Shown one piece after another: positions 17,712-28,852 of a stretch of DNA of 48,516 nt. Position 1 is the stretch's first letter; each line of letters begins with the position of its first letter. The translations under genes and the position numbers were made by a program. The stretch covers positions 1 through 48,516 of the forward strand of contig CAKZLM010000064.1 in NCBI GenBank assembly GCA_937126915.1. The letters run 5' to 3'. The notes under the pieces are model-generated. The model was not told where the DNA came from and did no database searches. It saw only the letters and a list, made by a program, of their open reading frames with translations. Origin of the DNA: an uncultured Alphaproteobacteria bacterium (GTDB lineage: Bacteria; Pseudomonadota; Alphaproteobacteria; Sphingomonadales; SMXR01).

Positions 17712-18741
17712 TTGGTTTTATTCAGTCTTTGAATTTCTGTTTGCTGGTTGGCTTCCGGAAATTTTGCACACACCAGTTTGGATTGTGATGCTGATCTTGG
17801 CAATTGTGTTGCCATTGTTGATCGCGGTTGCTTTCTCGGTGTATTTTGACCGTAAAATTTGGGCAGCGATGCAAATGCGCCGTGGTCCAAACGTGGTTGG
17901 CCCGTTTGGTTTACTGCAATCGTTCGCAGATGGCTTGAAATTATTCTTAAAAGAAACAATTGTACCATCACAAGCAAACAAAGGCATCTTCATCCTAGCG
18001 CCTATGTTGACCTTCATTCTAGCCCTTATTGGTTGGGCGGTTATTCCGTTCGATGCCAAAATGGTGCTGTCTGACATTAACGTAGGTGTTTTATACATTT
18101 TTGCCATTTCATCTTTGGGTGTTTACGGCATTATCATGTCAGGGTGGGCGTCAAATTCTCGCTATGCCTTCTTAGGGTCGCTTCGTTCTGCGGCACAAAT
18201 GGTGTCTTACGAGGTATCCATTGGTTTTGTCTTGGTAACCGTGTTGGTGTGGGTTGGCTCGCTAAACCTGACTGATGTGGTTGAGGCACAAGCTGGTGGC
18301 ATTCAAAATTGGTTCGTGTTGTCACACTTGCCAATGTTTGTGATCTTTTTGATCAGCGCCTTGGCTGAAACCAACCGTCCGCCTTTTGATTTACCAGAGG
18401 CAGAGGCAGAATTGGTTGCAGGTTATCAGGTTGAATATTCATCAATGGCGTTTGCGCTGTTTTTCCTAGGTGAATATGCCAACATCTTGTTGATGTGTGC
18501 TTTGATGAGCATTCTATTCTTGGGTGGTTGGTATGCACCATTCCCGTTCTTGGAGTTTATTCCGGGTTGGGCATGGATGTTTATCAAAATCGCCTTCTTC
18601 TTCTTCGTGTTTGCTTGGGTTAAAGCAACAGTGCCGCGTTATCGCTATGACCAGTTGATGCGTCTTGGTTGGAAAGTGTTCTTACCATTGTCATTGGCTG
18701 CTGTGGTGATTTACTCAGGCATCAAAGTCTATTTATTCTAA
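17704..18741 (+). CDS. nuoH: NADH-quinone oxidoreductase subunit H
   Basis: This membrane subunit links the proton-pumping arm to the quinone site. It has about eight hydrophobic helices. The conserved loops are [19 protein letters not shown] and [19 protein letters not shown], the latter with the Glu-rich segment facing quinone, followed by [12 protein letters not shown] start it at ATG 17704 ([11 protein letters not shown]). An in-frame upstream start at 17659 would lie well inside nuoG and add 15 polar residues not typical of the family. The length is then 345 residues. Confidence 0.96.
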   Translation: MDSWFYSVFEFLFAGWLPEILHTPVWIVMLILAIVLPLLIAVAFSVYFDRKIWAAMQMRRGPNVVGPFGLLQSFADGLKLFLKETIVPSQANKGIFILAPMLTFILALIGWAVIPFDAKMVLSDINVGVLYIFAISSLGVYGIIMSGWASNSRYAFLGSLRSAAQMVSYEVSIGFVLVTVLVWVGSLNLTDVVEAQAGGIQNWFVLSHLPMFVIFLISALAETNRPPFDLPEAEAELVAGYQVEYSSMAFALFFLGEYANILLMCALMSILFLGGWYAPFPFLEFIPGWAWMFIKIAFFFFVFAWVKATVPRYRYDQLMRLGWKVFLPLSLAAVVIYSGIKVYLF

Positions 18742-18763
18742 GGGTGGATAGGGGAATATCACT

Positions 18764-19252
18764 ATGACTGGTTTGATAAGATCTGCGAAAAGCCTTCTGT
18801 TGCTAGAATTTCTAGCGGGCATGTGGCTGACGTTGAAATATTTCTTCCGCCCGAAAGCCACGCTTAACTACCCTTATGAAAAAGGTCCGTTAAGCCCACG
18901 CTTTAGAGGTGAGCATGCACTACGTCGTTATCCTAATGGGGAAGAGCGTTGCATTGCGTGTAAATTGTGTGAGGCGATTTGCCCTGCACAAGCCATCACT
19001 ATTGAGGCAGAACCGCGTGAAGATGGCAGCCGCCGCACCACACGTTACGACATTGACATGACCAAATGTATTTATTGTGGTTTTTGTCAAGAAGCGTGCC
19101 CGGTGGACGCCATTGTTGAGGGGCCAAACTTTGAGTTTGCCACCGAAACACGGGAAGAGTTGATGTATAACAAAGAGAAACTGTTGGAAAATGGCGCGCG
19201 TTGGGAACGTGAAATCGCGCAAAATATTGCAGCAGATGCGCCTTATCGCTAG
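18764..19252 (+). CDS. nuoI: NADH-quinone oxidoreductase subunit I
   Basis: This is the 23-kDa (TYKY) ferredoxin-type subunit carrying two [4Fe-4S] clusters (N6a and N6b) between NuoG and NuoB. The two motifs are [16 protein letters not shown] and [16 protein letters not shown]. The N-terminal amphipathic segment ([18 protein letters not shown]) and [16 protein letters not shown] are typical. It has 162 residues and sits 22 bp after nuoH, with a good GGATAGGGG ribosome-binding site. Confidence 0.98.
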   Translation: MTGLIRSAKSLLLLEFLAGMWLTLKYFFRPKATLNYPYEKGPLSPRFRGEHALRRYPNGEERCIACKLCEAICPAQAITIEAEPREDGSRRTTRYDIDMTKCIYCGFCQEACPVDAIVEGPNFEFATETREELMYNKEKLLENGARWEREIAQNIAADAPYR

Positions 19253-19282
19253 GCACAAAAGGGAACGGAGAAAGAGAGCATC

Positions 19283-19897
19283 ATGATTGAAGCATTAGCA
19301 TTCTATCTGTTTGCAGGGATTACCGTCTTTTCTGGTTTTATGGTGATTTCATCAAAAAACCCGGTTCATTCGGTTTTGTTCCTGATTTTGGCCTTTTTTA
19401 ATTCTGCCGGATTGTTTGTTTTGTTAGGGGCTGAGTTCCTAGCAATGATCCTTGTGGTGGTTTATGTGGGCGCAGTGGCGGTATTATTCCTGTTTGTGGT
19501 AATGATGCTGGATATTAATTTTACCGAGTTGCGTCAGGGCGTTTTACAGTATCTGCCCATTGGAGCGTTGATCGGTATCGTATTGGCCCTTGAATTGGTC
19601 TTTGTTGTAACATCAGGTGCGTTTGATCCTGCCAGCCTTGGTGCGGCGGTTCAGCACGCGACCCCTGCGGTTAATGATGTTAACAACACCGATGCGTTGG
19701 GTCGGTTAATCTATACAGATTATATTTATGTGTTCCAGGCCGCTGGCTTGGTGCTGTTTGTTGCCATGGTTGGCGCCATCGTTTTGACTCACCGCCGTCG
19801 TGCTGGTGTGAAACGTCAAGACATTGGCGAGCAATTGGCGCGTACAGCAGGTGACGCAATTGAGGTGAAAAGTGTTGAAAGTGGCAAGGGCATATAA
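19283..19897 (+). CDS. nuoJ: NADH-quinone oxidoreductase subunit J
   Basis: This is an antiporter-adjacent membrane subunit with about five helices. The conserved third helix with the pi-bulge segment is visible as AEFLAMILVVVYVGAVAVLFLFVVMML. SSKNPVHSVLFLIL marks helix two. The last helix includes FQAAGLVLFVAMVGAIVL before the basic HRRRAGVKRQ. It has 204 residues, with a polar C-terminal tail. Confidence 0.96.
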   Translation: MIEALAFYLFAGITVFSGFMVISSKNPVHSVLFLILAFFNSAGLFVLLGAEFLAMILVVVYVGAVAVLFLFVVMMLDINFTELRQGVLQYLPIGALIGIVLALELVFVVTSGAFDPASLGAAVQHATPAVNDVNNTDALGRLIYTDYIYVFQAAGLVLFVAMVGAIVLTHRRRAGVKRQDIGEQLARTAGDAIEVKSVESGKGI

Positions 19898-19935
19898 CCC
19901 GCGCCTGATGATAGCAAACTAAGGTATCGAATATT

Positions 19936-20244
19936 ATGGAAATCGGACTTGGACATTATCTGACGGTTGCGGCAATCCTGTTTACCATCGGGATTTTCGG
20001 CATCTTCCTAAATCGGAAGAACGTCATTGTAATTTTGATGTCAATTGAATTGATGTTGTTGGCTGTGAATATCAACTTGGTGGCTTTCTCAAGCTATCTG
20101 CATGATATGGTTGGTCAAATCTTTGCCCTGTTTGTGCTTACCGTTGCGGCTGCTGAGGCGGCAATTGGTCTAGCCATTCTGGTTATTTACTTCCGTAACC
20201 GCAAAACCATCGCGGTTGACGATGTAAACATGATGAAAGGGTAG
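19936..20244 (+). CDS. nuoK: NADH-quinone oxidoreductase subunit K
   Basis: This small three-helix membrane subunit is homologous to MrpC and takes part in proton transfer. Two buried glutamates typical of the family are present: Glu38 ([13 protein letters not shown]) and Glu74 ([12 protein letters not shown]). Its 102 residues are the normal size. It lies 38 bp after nuoJ and 4 bp before nuoL. Confidence 0.97.
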   Translation: MEIGLGHYLTVAAILFTIGIFGIFLNRKNVIVILMSIELMLLAVNINLVAFSSYLHDMVGQIFALFVLTVAAAEAAIGLAILVIYFRNRKTIAVDDVNMMKG

Positions 20245-20248
20245 GGCT

Positions 20249-22186
20249 ATGATGTATAAAGCAATTGTTTTCTTACCCCTTATCGGCTTTTTGATCGCTG
20301 GCTTGTTTGGCAATCAAATTGGTAAAAAAGCTAGCCAGATTGTAACCTCAGGCTTGTTGGTTATTTCTGCTCTTTTATCATGGGTGGTTTTCTTTGACGT
20401 TGCCTTAGGCGGTAATGTTCACAATGTCACCGTTGCAACTTGGGTGTCATCAGGTGATTTAAACTTTAACTGGGCTTTGAAGATTGACACCTTAACCGCC
20501 ATTATGTTGGTGGTGGTGAACACCGTGTCGTCTTTAGTGCATATTTATTCTGTTGGCTATATGAGCCACGACCCACACAACCCACGCTTCTTTGCTTATT
20601 TGTCGCTGTTTACCTTCGCTATGTTGATGTTGGTAACCTCTGACAATTTGGTGCAAATGTTCTTTGGCTGGGAAGGTGTTGGTGTTGCCTCATACCTATT
20701 GATTGGTTTCTGGTACAAAAAACCATCTGCCAATGCCGCGGCGATTAAGGCCTTCGTGGTCAACCGTGTCGGTGACTTTGGCTTTACCCTAGGTATATTG
20801 GCGTCCTTCTTGGTATTTGATAGCGTTCAATTCTCAGAAATTTTCCCTCAGGTTGAGGGCATGGCGGGTAAAACCTTTAGCTTCCTTGGTGCTGAGTTTG
20901 ACATTATGACCACCATCTGTGTGTTGCTATTTGTTGGTGCCATGGGTAAATCAGCCCAACTTGGCCTGCACACATGGCTACCTGATGCGATGGAGGGGCC
21001 AACCCCCGTATCAGCACTGATCCACGCAGCAACGATGGTAACCGCCGGTGTGTTCTTGGTGGTGCGTACATCGCCAATGTTTGAATTTGCCCCTGATGCC
21101 TTGACTTTGGTGACAATTGTTGGTGCCACCACGGCCTTCTTTGCGGCAAGCGTTGGTTTGGTACAAAACGACATTAAACGCGTGATTGCGTATTCTACCT
21201 GTTCACAGCTTGGTTATATGTTCTTTGCAGCGGGTGTGTCGGCTTATGGCGCGGCGATCTTCCACTTGTTTACACACGCATTCTTTAAGGCGATGTTGTT
21301 CCTAGGTGCAGGTTCTGTTATTCACGCCAGCTCTGACGAGCAAGACATGCGTAATATGGGTGGACTTAGAAAACAAATTCCTTTGACCTATACCATTATG
21401 ATGATTGGTACCTTGGCGATTACTGGTTTCCCAATGCTTTCTGGTTATTTCTCGAAAGATATGATCATTGAAAGTGCCTTTGCGGCGGGAACGGGCGCTG
21501 GTAACTATGCCTTCATTATGGGTGTGGTTGCGGCTTTGATGACCAGCTTCTATAGCTGGCGTTTGATCCATATGACCTTCCATGGCAAAAGCCGTGCTTC
21601 ACAAGAAGTGCAAGATCATGTGCATGAAAGTCCACCTGTGATGACCATTCCATTGATCATCTTGGCTGTTGGAGCTTTGGCTGCTGGTGGTGTGTTCTAT
21701 GGTTATTTCGTTGGTGATAACTATGCAACCTTCTGGAAAGATGCCATTTTCTTAGTTGGTGACAATGTTATGGAAGCGGCCCGTCAGGTTCCTGCCATCG
21801 TTGTGTACGCGCCAATGATTGCGATGATTGTTGGTTTCTTGTTTGCTTACCTTTTCTATATCCGTAAGCCGCACTTACCATCTGAAATGGCTAAAAACCA
21901 CAAAGGGTTATATAACTTCTTATTGAACAAATGGTACTTTGATGAATTGTATCACTTCATCTTTGTGCGCCCTTGTTTCTGGCTGGGTCGTGTGTTCTGG
22001 AAAAAAGGCGATGGCGCTTTGATTGATGGCTTTGGTCCTGATGGGGTTTCTGCCATGGTAATGCGCATTGCTGCCAAAGTACGCACCCTTCAAACAGGCC
22101 TGATCTATCACTATGCCTTTGCCATGGTGATCGGTGTTGCCTTTATCGTTACTTATTTCTTTATTACCACACAAGGGGGACACTAA
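20249..22186 (+). CDS. nuoL: NADH-quinone oxidoreductase subunit L
   Basis: This is the distal antiporter-like proton-pumping subunit with the long lateral helix. The proton-channel motif [19 protein letters not shown] contains the key Glu. [29 protein letters not shown] and [16 protein letters not shown] match the family. The long C-terminal amphipathic helix and last transmembrane helix follow (about 520-640). It has 645 residues. ATG 20249 and ATG 20252 are adjacent alternatives. It ends 3 bp before nuoM. Confidence 0.98.
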   Translation: MMYKAIVFLPLIGFLIAGLFGNQIGKKASQIVTSGLLVISALLSWVVFFDVALGGNVHNVTVATWVSSGDLNFNWALKIDTLTAIMLVVVNTVSSLVHIYSVGYMSHDPHNPRFFAYLSLFTFAMLMLVTSDNLVQMFFGWEGVGVASYLLIGFWYKKPSANAAAIKAFVVNRVGDFGFTLGILASFLVFDSVQFSEIFPQVEGMAGKTFSFLGAEFDIMTTICVLLFVGAMGKSAQLGLHTWLPDAMEGPTPVSALIHAATMVTAGVFLVVRTSPMFEFAPDALTLVTIVGATTAFFAASVGLVQNDIKRVIAYSTCSQLGYMFFAAGVSAYGAAIFHLFTHAFFKAMLFLGAGSVIHASSDEQDMRNMGGLRKQIPLTYTIMMIGTLAITGFPMLSGYFSKDMIIESAFAAGTGAGNYAFIMGVVAALMTSFYSWRLIHMTFHGKSRASQEVQDHVHESPPVMTIPLIILAVGALAAGGVFYGYFVGDNYATFWKDAIFLVGDNVMEAARQVPAIVVYAPMIAMIVGFLFAYLFYIRKPHLPSEMAKNHKGLYNFLLNKWYFDELYHFIFVRPCFWLGRVFWKKGDGALIDGFGPDGVSAMVMRIAAKVRTLQTGLIYHYAFAMVIGVAFIVTYFFITTQGGH

Positions 22187-22189
22187 GTC

Positions 22190-23707
22190 ATGGCGATGAG
22201 TGAAATGCCTTTGTTAAGTTGGCTATTGATCATTCCTCTAATCGGGGCTTTGTTCATTTTATTCCAACCCAATGACAGTGAAATTGGCAAGCGCAATGCC
22301 CGTTTGGTGGCGTTCTTTGTGACCATTGTTAACTTCGTTGTTAGTCTGGCCTTGTGGGCTGGTTTTGATGAAACCACCGCTGACTTCCAATTTGTTGAGC
22401 ATATGCCATGGATTGGCAATAACATTGCTTATCATTTGGGGGTTGATGGTATCTCGGTCTTATTTGTTATTTTGACCACCTTCATCATGCCTTTCTGTAT
22501 TGTGGCCAGCTGGAACAGCGTTGAAAAGCGCGTTAAAGAATATATGGTGGCATTCTTGGTGCTTGAAACACTGATGATTGGTGTGTTCGTTTCCTTGGAT
22601 ATCTTCTTATTCTATATCTTCTTTGAAGCGGTCTTGATCCCAATGTTCTTGATCATTGGTATTTGGGGTGGTCCACGTCGTATTTACGCCAGCTATAAAT
22701 TGTTCCTATACACCTTGTTAGGGTCAGTGTTGATGTTGGTGGCTGTATTGTACATGTACAATGTGGCGGATACGTCTAGCATTCCTGAATTGATGACCTA
22801 TTATTTCAATGCCGATGTTCAAACATGGTTGTGGTTGGCTTTCTTTGCATCTTTTGCGGTGAAAATGCCAATGTGGCCTGTTCACACATGGTTGCCAGAT
22901 GCTCACGTTGAGGCCCCAACCGCTGGTTCGGTTATCTTGGCAGGTGTGTTGTTGAAAATGGGTGGTTATGGCTTCCTACGCTTTAGCTTGCCGATGTTCC
23001 CCATCGCCAGCCATGAATTGGCGTGGTTGATCTTTGCTTTAAGCCTAATCGCCGTCGTTTACACATCGCTTATTGCTTTGGCTCAGGAAGATATGAAAAA
23101 GCTTATCGCTTATTCATCTGTGGCGCATATGGGCTTTGTGACCATCGGTATTTTCGCTTTTAACGTTCAAGGTATTGAAGGTGCGATCTACCAAATGCTT
23201 AGCCATGGTATCGTATCAGGTGCCTTATTCTTGTGTGTCGGGGTTGTTTATGACCGCTTACACACACGTGAAATATCGCGTTATGGCGGCTTGGTTAACA
23301 ATATGCCGCTTTATGCCCGTGTTTTCATGATCATGATGTTGGCGTCTGTTGGTTTGCCAGGTACATCCGGTTTCGTTGGTGAGTTTTTGGTTTTCGTGGG
23401 TGTTTATGAAGCATCCAGCACAGTTGCTTTCATTGCCCTTTCAGGTGTGATCCTTGGTGCAGCCTACATGCTTTACCTATACCGCCGCATTGTGTTTGGT
23501 GAATTGGATAAAGACGATACAGCTAAGATGAAAGACATGGACCCTCGTGAGCGCCTCATGTTTGCACCTTTGGTTGTGATGGTGTTCTGGATGGGTGTTT
23601 ATCCGCCAACCTTCTTAAACAGCATGGAAGTTTCTGTGGAAAACTTAATCGAACGATTTAATTCACGGGTTGAGCAGCATGCCCAATCTGTTGGTGCAGG
23701 AGAGTAA
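22190..23707 (+). CDS. nuoM: NADH-quinone oxidoreductase subunit M
   Basis: This is the middle antiporter-like proton-pumping subunit of complex I. Diagnostic segments are [21 protein letters not shown] with the key Glu, [31 protein letters not shown], and [13 protein letters not shown] with a conserved Lys before it. It has 505 residues and about 14 hydrophobic helices. It sits between nuoL and nuoN with 2-3 bp gaps, so the three pump subunits are translated together. Confidence 0.98.
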   Translation: MAMSEMPLLSWLLIIPLIGALFILFQPNDSEIGKRNARLVAFFVTIVNFVVSLALWAGFDETTADFQFVEHMPWIGNNIAYHLGVDGISVLFVILTTFIMPFCIVASWNSVEKRVKEYMVAFLVLETLMIGVFVSLDIFLFYIFFEAVLIPMFLIIGIWGGPRRIYASYKLFLYTLLGSVLMLVAVLYMYNVADTSSIPELMTYYFNADVQTWLWLAFFASFAVKMPMWPVHTWLPDAHVEAPTAGSVILAGVLLKMGGYGFLRFSLPMFPIASHELAWLIFALSLIAVVYTSLIALAQEDMKKLIAYSSVAHMGFVTIGIFAFNVQGIEGAIYQMLSHGIVSGALFLCVGVVYDRLHTREISRYGGLVNNMPLYARVFMIMMLASVGLPGTSGFVGEFLVFVGVYEASSTVAFIALSGVILGAAYMLYLYRRIVFGELDKDDTAKMKDMDPRERLMFAPLVVMVFWMGVYPPTFLNSMEVSVENLIERFNSRVEQHAQSVGAGE

Positions 23708-23709
23708 GT

Positions 23710-25164
23710 ATGAACATGACATCTGTACCTAATTTAATTCCGGTTCTGCCTGAGATTATTTTGGCCTTGGGTGCCATGGCTTGGTTGATGCTGGGTGTTA
23801 TCAAACGTGACAGCGACACAACGGGTGTTGTTTCTACCCTCAGCATTGCAACGCTTTTGGGCGCTTTGGTAGCGGTTGTTATGGTGACCGATGGTGACCA
23901 AACTGTTGTGACCATGAACGGCATGTTCATCATGGATCCATTTGCCTCTTTCATTAAAGTGTTGATCCTTGTGGGTGCCGCAGCAACCTTGATGGTTGCT
24001 CGCCCGTTTATGACCATGCACCACCTAAACCGATTTGAGTTTCCAGCCATGGTATTGCTTGCCACATTGGGCATGTTGATGATGGTTAGCTCAAACGACT
24101 TCCTAAGCCTATATATGGGACTTGAGTTGCAATCTCTAAGCCTCTATGTCTTGGCAGCGTTTTCGCGTGATCGTGCCCGTTCTACCGAGGCTGGCTTGAA
24201 ATACTTCGTTCTAGGTGCCCTGTCGTCTGGTACGTTGCTTTATGGTATTTCGTTGATTTACGGGTTCTCTGGCAACATTGAATACAGCGTGGTTGCCACT
24301 TTGGGCGAGGGCGATGCGCCTATCGGCCTGGTGATTGGTTTGGTATTTGTTTTGGCTGGTTTGTCCTTCAAGATCAGCGCTGTTCCGTTCCACATGTGGA
24401 CACCTGATGTTTATGAAGGTGCGCCAACGCCTGTGTCGGCCTTTTTTGCTGCGGCACCAAAGGTGGCGGCCTTTGCCTTGTTGATGCGTGTGCTGTTTGA
24501 TTCTTTCCCATCTTTGGGTGATGAATGGCGCCAAATTGTGATCTTAATGTCTGTTTTATCCATGTTTATCGGTGCGTTTGTAGCCTTGATGCAAACCAAT
24601 CTAAAACGATTGATGGCATACAGCTCTATCGGTCATGTGGGTTATGCCTTATTGGGTGTGGCTGCTGGCACGTCTGAAGGTGTACAAGGTGTGTTGGTTT
24701 ATCTAGCAATTTACCTAACCATGTCATTGGGTGCTTTTGCGGTGATTTTAAACCTACGCCACAAAGACGGTATCACTGAAGAAATTGCTGATCTGGCTGG
24801 ATTGATGAAAACCCGTCCAGGGTTGGCCATTTGCATGGGCATTTTTATGTTCTCATTGGCAGGTATTCCACCAATGGCAGGCTTTATGGGTAAGCTTTAT
24901 GTCTTTATGGCAGCTGTTGATGCTGGCCTAATTACCCTTGCTGTTATTGGTGTGGTTACCAGTGTTGTTGGTGCGGTTTATTATCTCCGCATTGTAAAAG
25001 TGATGTTTATGGACGATCCTAAACTAGATTTTGTTGAAACTGATGGCCGTGCTGCTAGTATGGTTTTGACGGTTTCTGCTGTGTTTAACAGCCCAGTTTT
25101 CTGGATTGTTGCATCGCCAATTTTAGCATGGGCAGGATGGGCAGCAGCATCATTAGTAGGATAA
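23710..25164 (+). CDS. nuoN: NADH-quinone oxidoreductase subunit N
   Basis: This is the third antiporter-like subunit, next to NuoK. Typical segments are LYMGLELQSLSLYVLAAFSRD with the key Glu, STEAGLKYFVLGALSSG, and FHMWTPDVYEGAPTPVSAFFAAAPKVAAFAL. AYSSIGHVGYALLG is the later lysine helix. It has 484 residues. It ends the nuo set, but birA begins only 11 bp later, so the operon continues. Confidence 0.98.
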   Translation: MNMTSVPNLIPVLPEIILALGAMAWLMLGVIKRDSDTTGVVSTLSIATLLGALVAVVMVTDGDQTVVTMNGMFIMDPFASFIKVLILVGAAATLMVARPFMTMHHLNRFEFPAMVLLATLGMLMMVSSNDFLSLYMGLELQSLSLYVLAAFSRDRARSTEAGLKYFVLGALSSGTLLYGISLIYGFSGNIEYSVVATLGEGDAPIGLVIGLVFVLAGLSFKISAVPFHMWTPDVYEGAPTPVSAFFAAAPKVAAFALLMRVLFDSFPSLGDEWRQIVILMSVLSMFIGAFVALMQTNLKRLMAYSSIGHVGYALLGVAAGTSEGVQGVLVYLAIYLTMSLGAFAVILNLRHKDGITEEIADLAGLMKTRPGLAICMGIFMFSLAGIPPMAGFMGKLYVFMAAVDAGLITLAVIGVVTSVVGAVYYLRIVKVMFMDDPKLDFVETDGRAASMVLTVSAVFNSPVFWIVASPILAWAGWAAASLVG

Positions 25165-25175
25165 GAGTGAAATAA

Positions 25176-25937
25176 ATGTTGGCTTCTGATTTTTTTGTGC
25201 CGAAAGGGTATGACGTTAAACTGTTGGAAACAGTGGATAGTACGAATGAAGAAGCAAAACGACATTATGAAAAAAATGGCGCGACTGACCCGACGTGGTT
25301 TGTCGCGCTTTCTCAATCTGCGGGGCATGGTCGTCGTGGTCGTGAATGGGTATCACAGGAAGGTAATATGTTTGCCAGCCTTTTGGTTTGTCCCAATGTG
25401 CGAGCACAAAAGGCCGCGGAATTAAGTTTCATTACCAGCCTTGCGGTTTCTGATGCCATTAAAAACCTCTCAGGCATTGGTATGCAGGAAATTAATGTGA
25501 AATGGCCCAATGATGTTTTAATCGATGGGAAAAAGGTTGCGGGAATTTTACTTGAAGCTGTCGGTAATCCTGAAAACCCGTCGATTATTGTGGGGGTAGG
25601 GGTTAATGTGGCGCATCACCCTGATGATGTTAACTATCCAACTAATGATCTGCAACGTATTGGTGGGTTCAAATATTTGCCGTCGGATGTTTTTGTTCGC
25701 ATGGCTGAGGCCTTTGAATTTTTCTATAAATTTTGGCAAGCCTATGGTTTTGCTTCCGTTAAGCGCTTATGGATGGCTGAGGCTTACGGCGTTGGTAAAA
25801 CCATTACTGTTAACCTGCCGTCTGGTTCAGTTGAAGGTGTTTTTGAAGATTTGTCTGATGATGGTGGCCTTGTGTTGAAAAAGCCCGATGGCAACCAAGA
25901 AATTATTTATGCTGGTGATGTGTTTTTTAATTTATAA
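25176..25937 (+). CDS. birA: Biotin--[acetyl-CoA-carboxylase] ligase (class I, no DNA-binding domain)
   Basis: The enzyme activates biotin with ATP and attaches it to a lysine of biotin carboxyl carrier proteins. The catalytic loop is GHGRRGREWVSQEGNMFASL. The ATP/biotin site KWPNDVLIDGKKVAGILLE and GVGVNVAHHP are clear, and a small C-terminal beta domain follows. Its 253 residues start directly with the ligase fold. There is no N-terminal helix-turn-helix, so it should not act as a repressor as in E. coli. A biotin enzyme such as propionyl-CoA carboxylase would work in the same pathway as the epimerase gene three genes downstream. Confidence 0.95.
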   Translation: MLASDFFVPKGYDVKLLETVDSTNEEAKRHYEKNGATDPTWFVALSQSAGHGRRGREWVSQEGNMFASLLVCPNVRAQKAAELSFITSLAVSDAIKNLSGIGMQEINVKWPNDVLIDGKKVAGILLEAVGNPENPSIIVGVGVNVAHHPDDVNYPTNDLQRIGGFKYLPSDVFVRMAEAFEFFYKFWQAYGFASVKRLWMAEAYGVGKTITVNLPSGSVEGVFEDLSDDGGLVLKKPDGNQEIIYAGDVFFNL

Positions 25938-25976
25938 GCCCTATAACCACCGCAACATCATAACAAGGGACAAGAC

Positions 25977-26750
25977 ATGCTTTTAGCCATTGATGTTGGT
26001 AATACCAATTTGGTTTTTGCGATTGTTGATCAACAACAGATCCGTCACCAATGGCGCATTTCTACCAATGACCGAAGAACAGCCGATGAATATGGCGTTT
26101 GGTTAAGTGAGTTATTGGGTCTTGAAAATGTTGATCAGAATGAAATTGATGGTGTGATTATTTCCAGCGTGGTGCCCGCCACCAATCGTGCATTAGAAGA
26201 TTTGTGTCAAAAGTATCTCAAACAAACCCCGCTGTGGGTTGGTGACATGAAAACCAAATTAGGTATTGATATTTTGGTACACAACCCGTCAGAAGTGGGT
26301 GCTGATCGCTTGGTTAATGTTGTAGCAGCCTATGAGAAATATCAAAAGGCGGCGATTATTCTTGATTTTGGCACCGCCACTACCCTCGATGTTATGAGTG
26401 ATGAAGGCGCTTATTTGGGTGGAATTATTTGCCCTGGTATTAATTTATCCTTAAAGGCACTGTATGATGCGTCTGCCAAGTTACCGATGATTTCTATTGA
26501 AGAGCCGAAACATAAAACCATTATTGGCAAGTCAACGGTTGAAGCTATGTCTTCAGGTATTTATTGGGGCTATATCGCCATGATCGAAGGCTTGGTTCAG
26601 CGGTTAAAGGCGGAACATGGAGAAATGCCGGTCATTGCCACTGGGGGCTTGTCTTCGGTTATTGCCAAAAAGGCTAACATCATTAATCATGTTGAACCAG
26701 AATTAACGGTGCTGGGATTAAAAGCCATTTGGCAAATGAATAAGTCATAG
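25977..26750 (+). CDS. coaX: Type III pantothenate kinase
   Basis: This enzyme phosphorylates pantothenate, the first step of coenzyme A synthesis. It belongs to the ASKHA fold. The phosphate loop is AIDVGNTNLVFAI. NPSEVGADRLVN is the pantothenate/metal motif, and ILDFGTATTLDVMS is the second nucleotide motif. Its 257 residues are typical. The AAGGGACAAG ribosome-binding site is good. It lies 39 bp after birA. The nuoN-birA-coaX-rnj order is a familiar alphaproteobacterial arrangement. Confidence 0.96.
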   Translation: MLLAIDVGNTNLVFAIVDQQQIRHQWRISTNDRRTADEYGVWLSELLGLENVDQNEIDGVIISSVVPATNRALEDLCQKYLKQTPLWVGDMKTKLGIDILVHNPSEVGADRLVNVVAAYEKYQKAAIILDFGTATTLDVMSDEGAYLGGIICPGINLSLKALYDASAKLPMISIEEPKHKTIIGKSTVEAMSSGIYWGYIAMIEGLVQRLKAEHGEMPVIATGGLSSVIAKKANIINHVEPELTVLGLKAIWQMNKS

Positions 26751-26767
26751 AAAGATAAAAAAACTAA

Positions 26768-28441
26768 ATGAAAAAATATAATGAAAACAATGATCTATTG
26801 TTTTGTCCCCTAGGTGGTTCTGGCGAAATTGGTATGAACTTAAACCTTTACTGTAGTGAAGGTAAATGGTTGATGGTCGATTTGGGTATGACCTTTGCCA
26901 ATGACTATTACCCAGGCATTGACCTGTTGTACCCCGATCCAAGCTTTATTGAACAGCGCCGTGACAAATTGGTGGGAATTATCCTAACCCACGGTCATGA
27001 AGATCATATTGGTGCCGTTGCACAATTGTGGCCTTCTCTACGTGCGCCTATTTATGCGACCCCATTTACGATGGAGTTGGTTAAAGAAAAATTAGCCGAG
27101 CAGGGGCTGTTAGAACAAGCTGATTTGCATGTTATTCCTATGGGCGGAACAGTTGACCTGCCTGCCTTTAAGGTTTCATGGGTGCCGTTGGCTCATTCCA
27201 TTGCTGAGGGCAACGCCGTTAAAATTGACACCAAGCACGGTGTTTTATTCCACACGGGTGACTGGAAGTTGGATGATCGTCCGTTAATTGGTGAACCTAC
27301 GCCGGGCCATGAATTGGCAAAGTTAGGCCAGCAAGGCGTTTTGGCGATGGTTGGCGACTCGACCAATGTCTTTAACCCTAATGTTTCTGGTTCTGAAGGG
27401 GAGGTGCGTGATAATCTGATCGGCTTGGTGGCAGAGCAAAAGGGACGGGTTGTTGCTTCCACATTTGCATCCAACGTGGCGCGGTTAGAAACATTGGGCG
27501 AGGTGGCTAAGGCCTGCGGTCGCCATGTGGCACTTTTGGGGCGCTCAATGGACCGCATATCAAAAGCCGCAAAAGCCACGGGCTATTTAGAAGACTTCCC
27601 GCCCATTATTCATGAAGATGATATTGATAATATCCCCAAAGACAAATTGATGATCATTTGCACTGGCTGCCAAGGTGAAAGCCGCGCCGCCCTTAGCCGC
27701 TTGGTCAATGATGATTTTCACTTTGCCTCGCTTTCGCCCAATGATACGGTGATTTTATCATCAAAAATCATTCCGGGGAATGAGTTAACCATTGGTCGAT
27801 TGATCAATCAAATGGTCGATCAGGGTCTAAAGGTAATAACGGAAAAAGATGCCTTTGTGCATGTGTCTGGTCATCCGGGCCAGCCTGAACTGGCGGATAT
27901 GTATGATTGGATTAGACCACATATTGCCATTCCTGTTCACGGCGAAGCCCGCCACCTTGAACGCCACAAGGCCTTTGCCCTTGATAGCGGGGTTAAGCAT
28001 GCCCATGCGCCGCGCAATGGTCAAATTATTCGCCTAAGTTACGAGAAAGGGGCCGAAGTTGTTGGTGAAGCACCAATTGGCCTGCTTGCCCTTGATGGCA
28101 GTCGTTTGGTGCAGGCAGATGGACCATCAATTAATGAACGCCGCCGCCTTCAGCACAATGGTATCGCTATGATATCGCTTGCAATGAATAAGCGTGGCGA
28201 TTTGGTCAGTGACCCGATTGTGTCGATCCATGGTATTCCGGGCTGGCATCATGATGATGATTTATTTGATTTAATTCTTGATATTATTGATCGTGTGCTA
28301 GAGCGTGCAACACGAAACCAACTAAAGCAAGATTATGCCTTATCCGAGAGCATTCGTATAAAGGTTAGAAAACTAATTCGGGAAACCACCCGTAAAAATG
28401 CTCAAGTGATTGTTCATTTACAAAGAATTGACGGAGAGTAA
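26768..28441 (+). CDS. rnj: Ribonuclease J
   Basis: RNase J is a metallo-beta-lactamase/beta-CASP nuclease with 5'-3' exonuclease and endonuclease activity, used for RNA decay and rRNA maturation. The zinc motif is HGHEDH (His75, His77, Asp79, His80). PLAHSIAEGN and HTGDWKLDD supply further ligands. The beta-CASP segment includes GDSTNVFNPN and HVSGHPGQPELADMYDWIRP. Its 557 residues are normal. There is almost no ribosome-binding site (A-rich leader after coaX), so translation may depend on coupling. The first residues MKKYNENNDLLFCPLGG fit the family. Confidence 0.95.
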   Translation: MKKYNENNDLLFCPLGGSGEIGMNLNLYCSEGKWLMVDLGMTFANDYYPGIDLLYPDPSFIEQRRDKLVGIILTHGHEDHIGAVAQLWPSLRAPIYATPFTMELVKEKLAEQGLLEQADLHVIPMGGTVDLPAFKVSWVPLAHSIAEGNAVKIDTKHGVLFHTGDWKLDDRPLIGEPTPGHELAKLGQQGVLAMVGDSTNVFNPNVSGSEGEVRDNLIGLVAEQKGRVVASTFASNVARLETLGEVAKACGRHVALLGRSMDRISKAAKATGYLEDFPPIIHEDDIDNIPKDKLMIICTGCQGESRAALSRLVNDDFHFASLSPNDTVILSSKIIPGNELTIGRLINQMVDQGLKVITEKDAFVHVSGHPGQPELADMYDWIRPHIAIPVHGEARHLERHKAFALDSGVKHAHAPRNGQIIRLSYEKGAEVVGEAPIGLLALDGSRLVQADGPSINERRRLQHNGIAMISLAMNKRGDLVSDPIVSIHGIPGWHHDDDLFDLILDIIDRVLERATRNQLKQDYALSESIRIKVRKLIRETTRKNAQVIVHLQRIDGE

Positions 28442-28445
28442 ATCC

Positions 28446-28850
28446 ATGATTGGACGTTTAAACCATGTAGCCATTGCTGTACCTGACCTAGAGGCTGCTG
28501 TGGCGCAATACCGCGATACCCTTGGTGCTGATGTATCAGACCCGATTGATCTTCCTGATCATGGAGTAACCACGGTTTTTGTCAATTTGCCTAACACCAA
28601 AATCGAATTGTTGCTGCCTTTGGGCGAAAACAGCCCGATCCAAGGCTTTTTAAACAAAAATTCCTCGGGTGGTATTCACCATGTTTGTTATGAAGTTGAT
28701 GATATTTTGGCAGCGCGTGATAAACTAGTCGCAGATGGTATGCGCATTTTGGGCAGTGGTGAGCCTAAAACGGGAGCCCATGGCAAGCCTGTTTTGTTCT
28801 TACATCCAAAAGATTTTAGCGGTACGTTGGTTGAACTGGAAGAGGTTTAA
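28446..28850 (+). CDS. mce: Methylmalonyl-CoA epimerase
   Basis: The enzyme interconverts the R and S forms of methylmalonyl-CoA in propionate metabolism. It is a member of the vicinal-oxygen-chelate fold. The metal ligands are His in RLNHVAIAVPDL, His in GGIHHVCYEVDDI and the terminal Glu in GTLVELEEV. Two beta-alpha-beta-beta-beta modules are visible across 134 residues. I chose ATG 28446; an upstream ATG at 28410 lies inside rnj and adds residues foreign to the family. It follows rnj by 4 bp. Confidence 0.93.
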   Translation: MIGRLNHVAIAVPDLEAAVAQYRDTLGADVSDPIDLPDHGVTTVFVNLPNTKIELLLPLGENSPIQGFLNKNSSGGIHHVCYEVDDILAARDKLVADGMRILGSGEPKTGAHGKPVLFLHPKDFSGTLVELEEV

Positions 28851-28852
28851 AC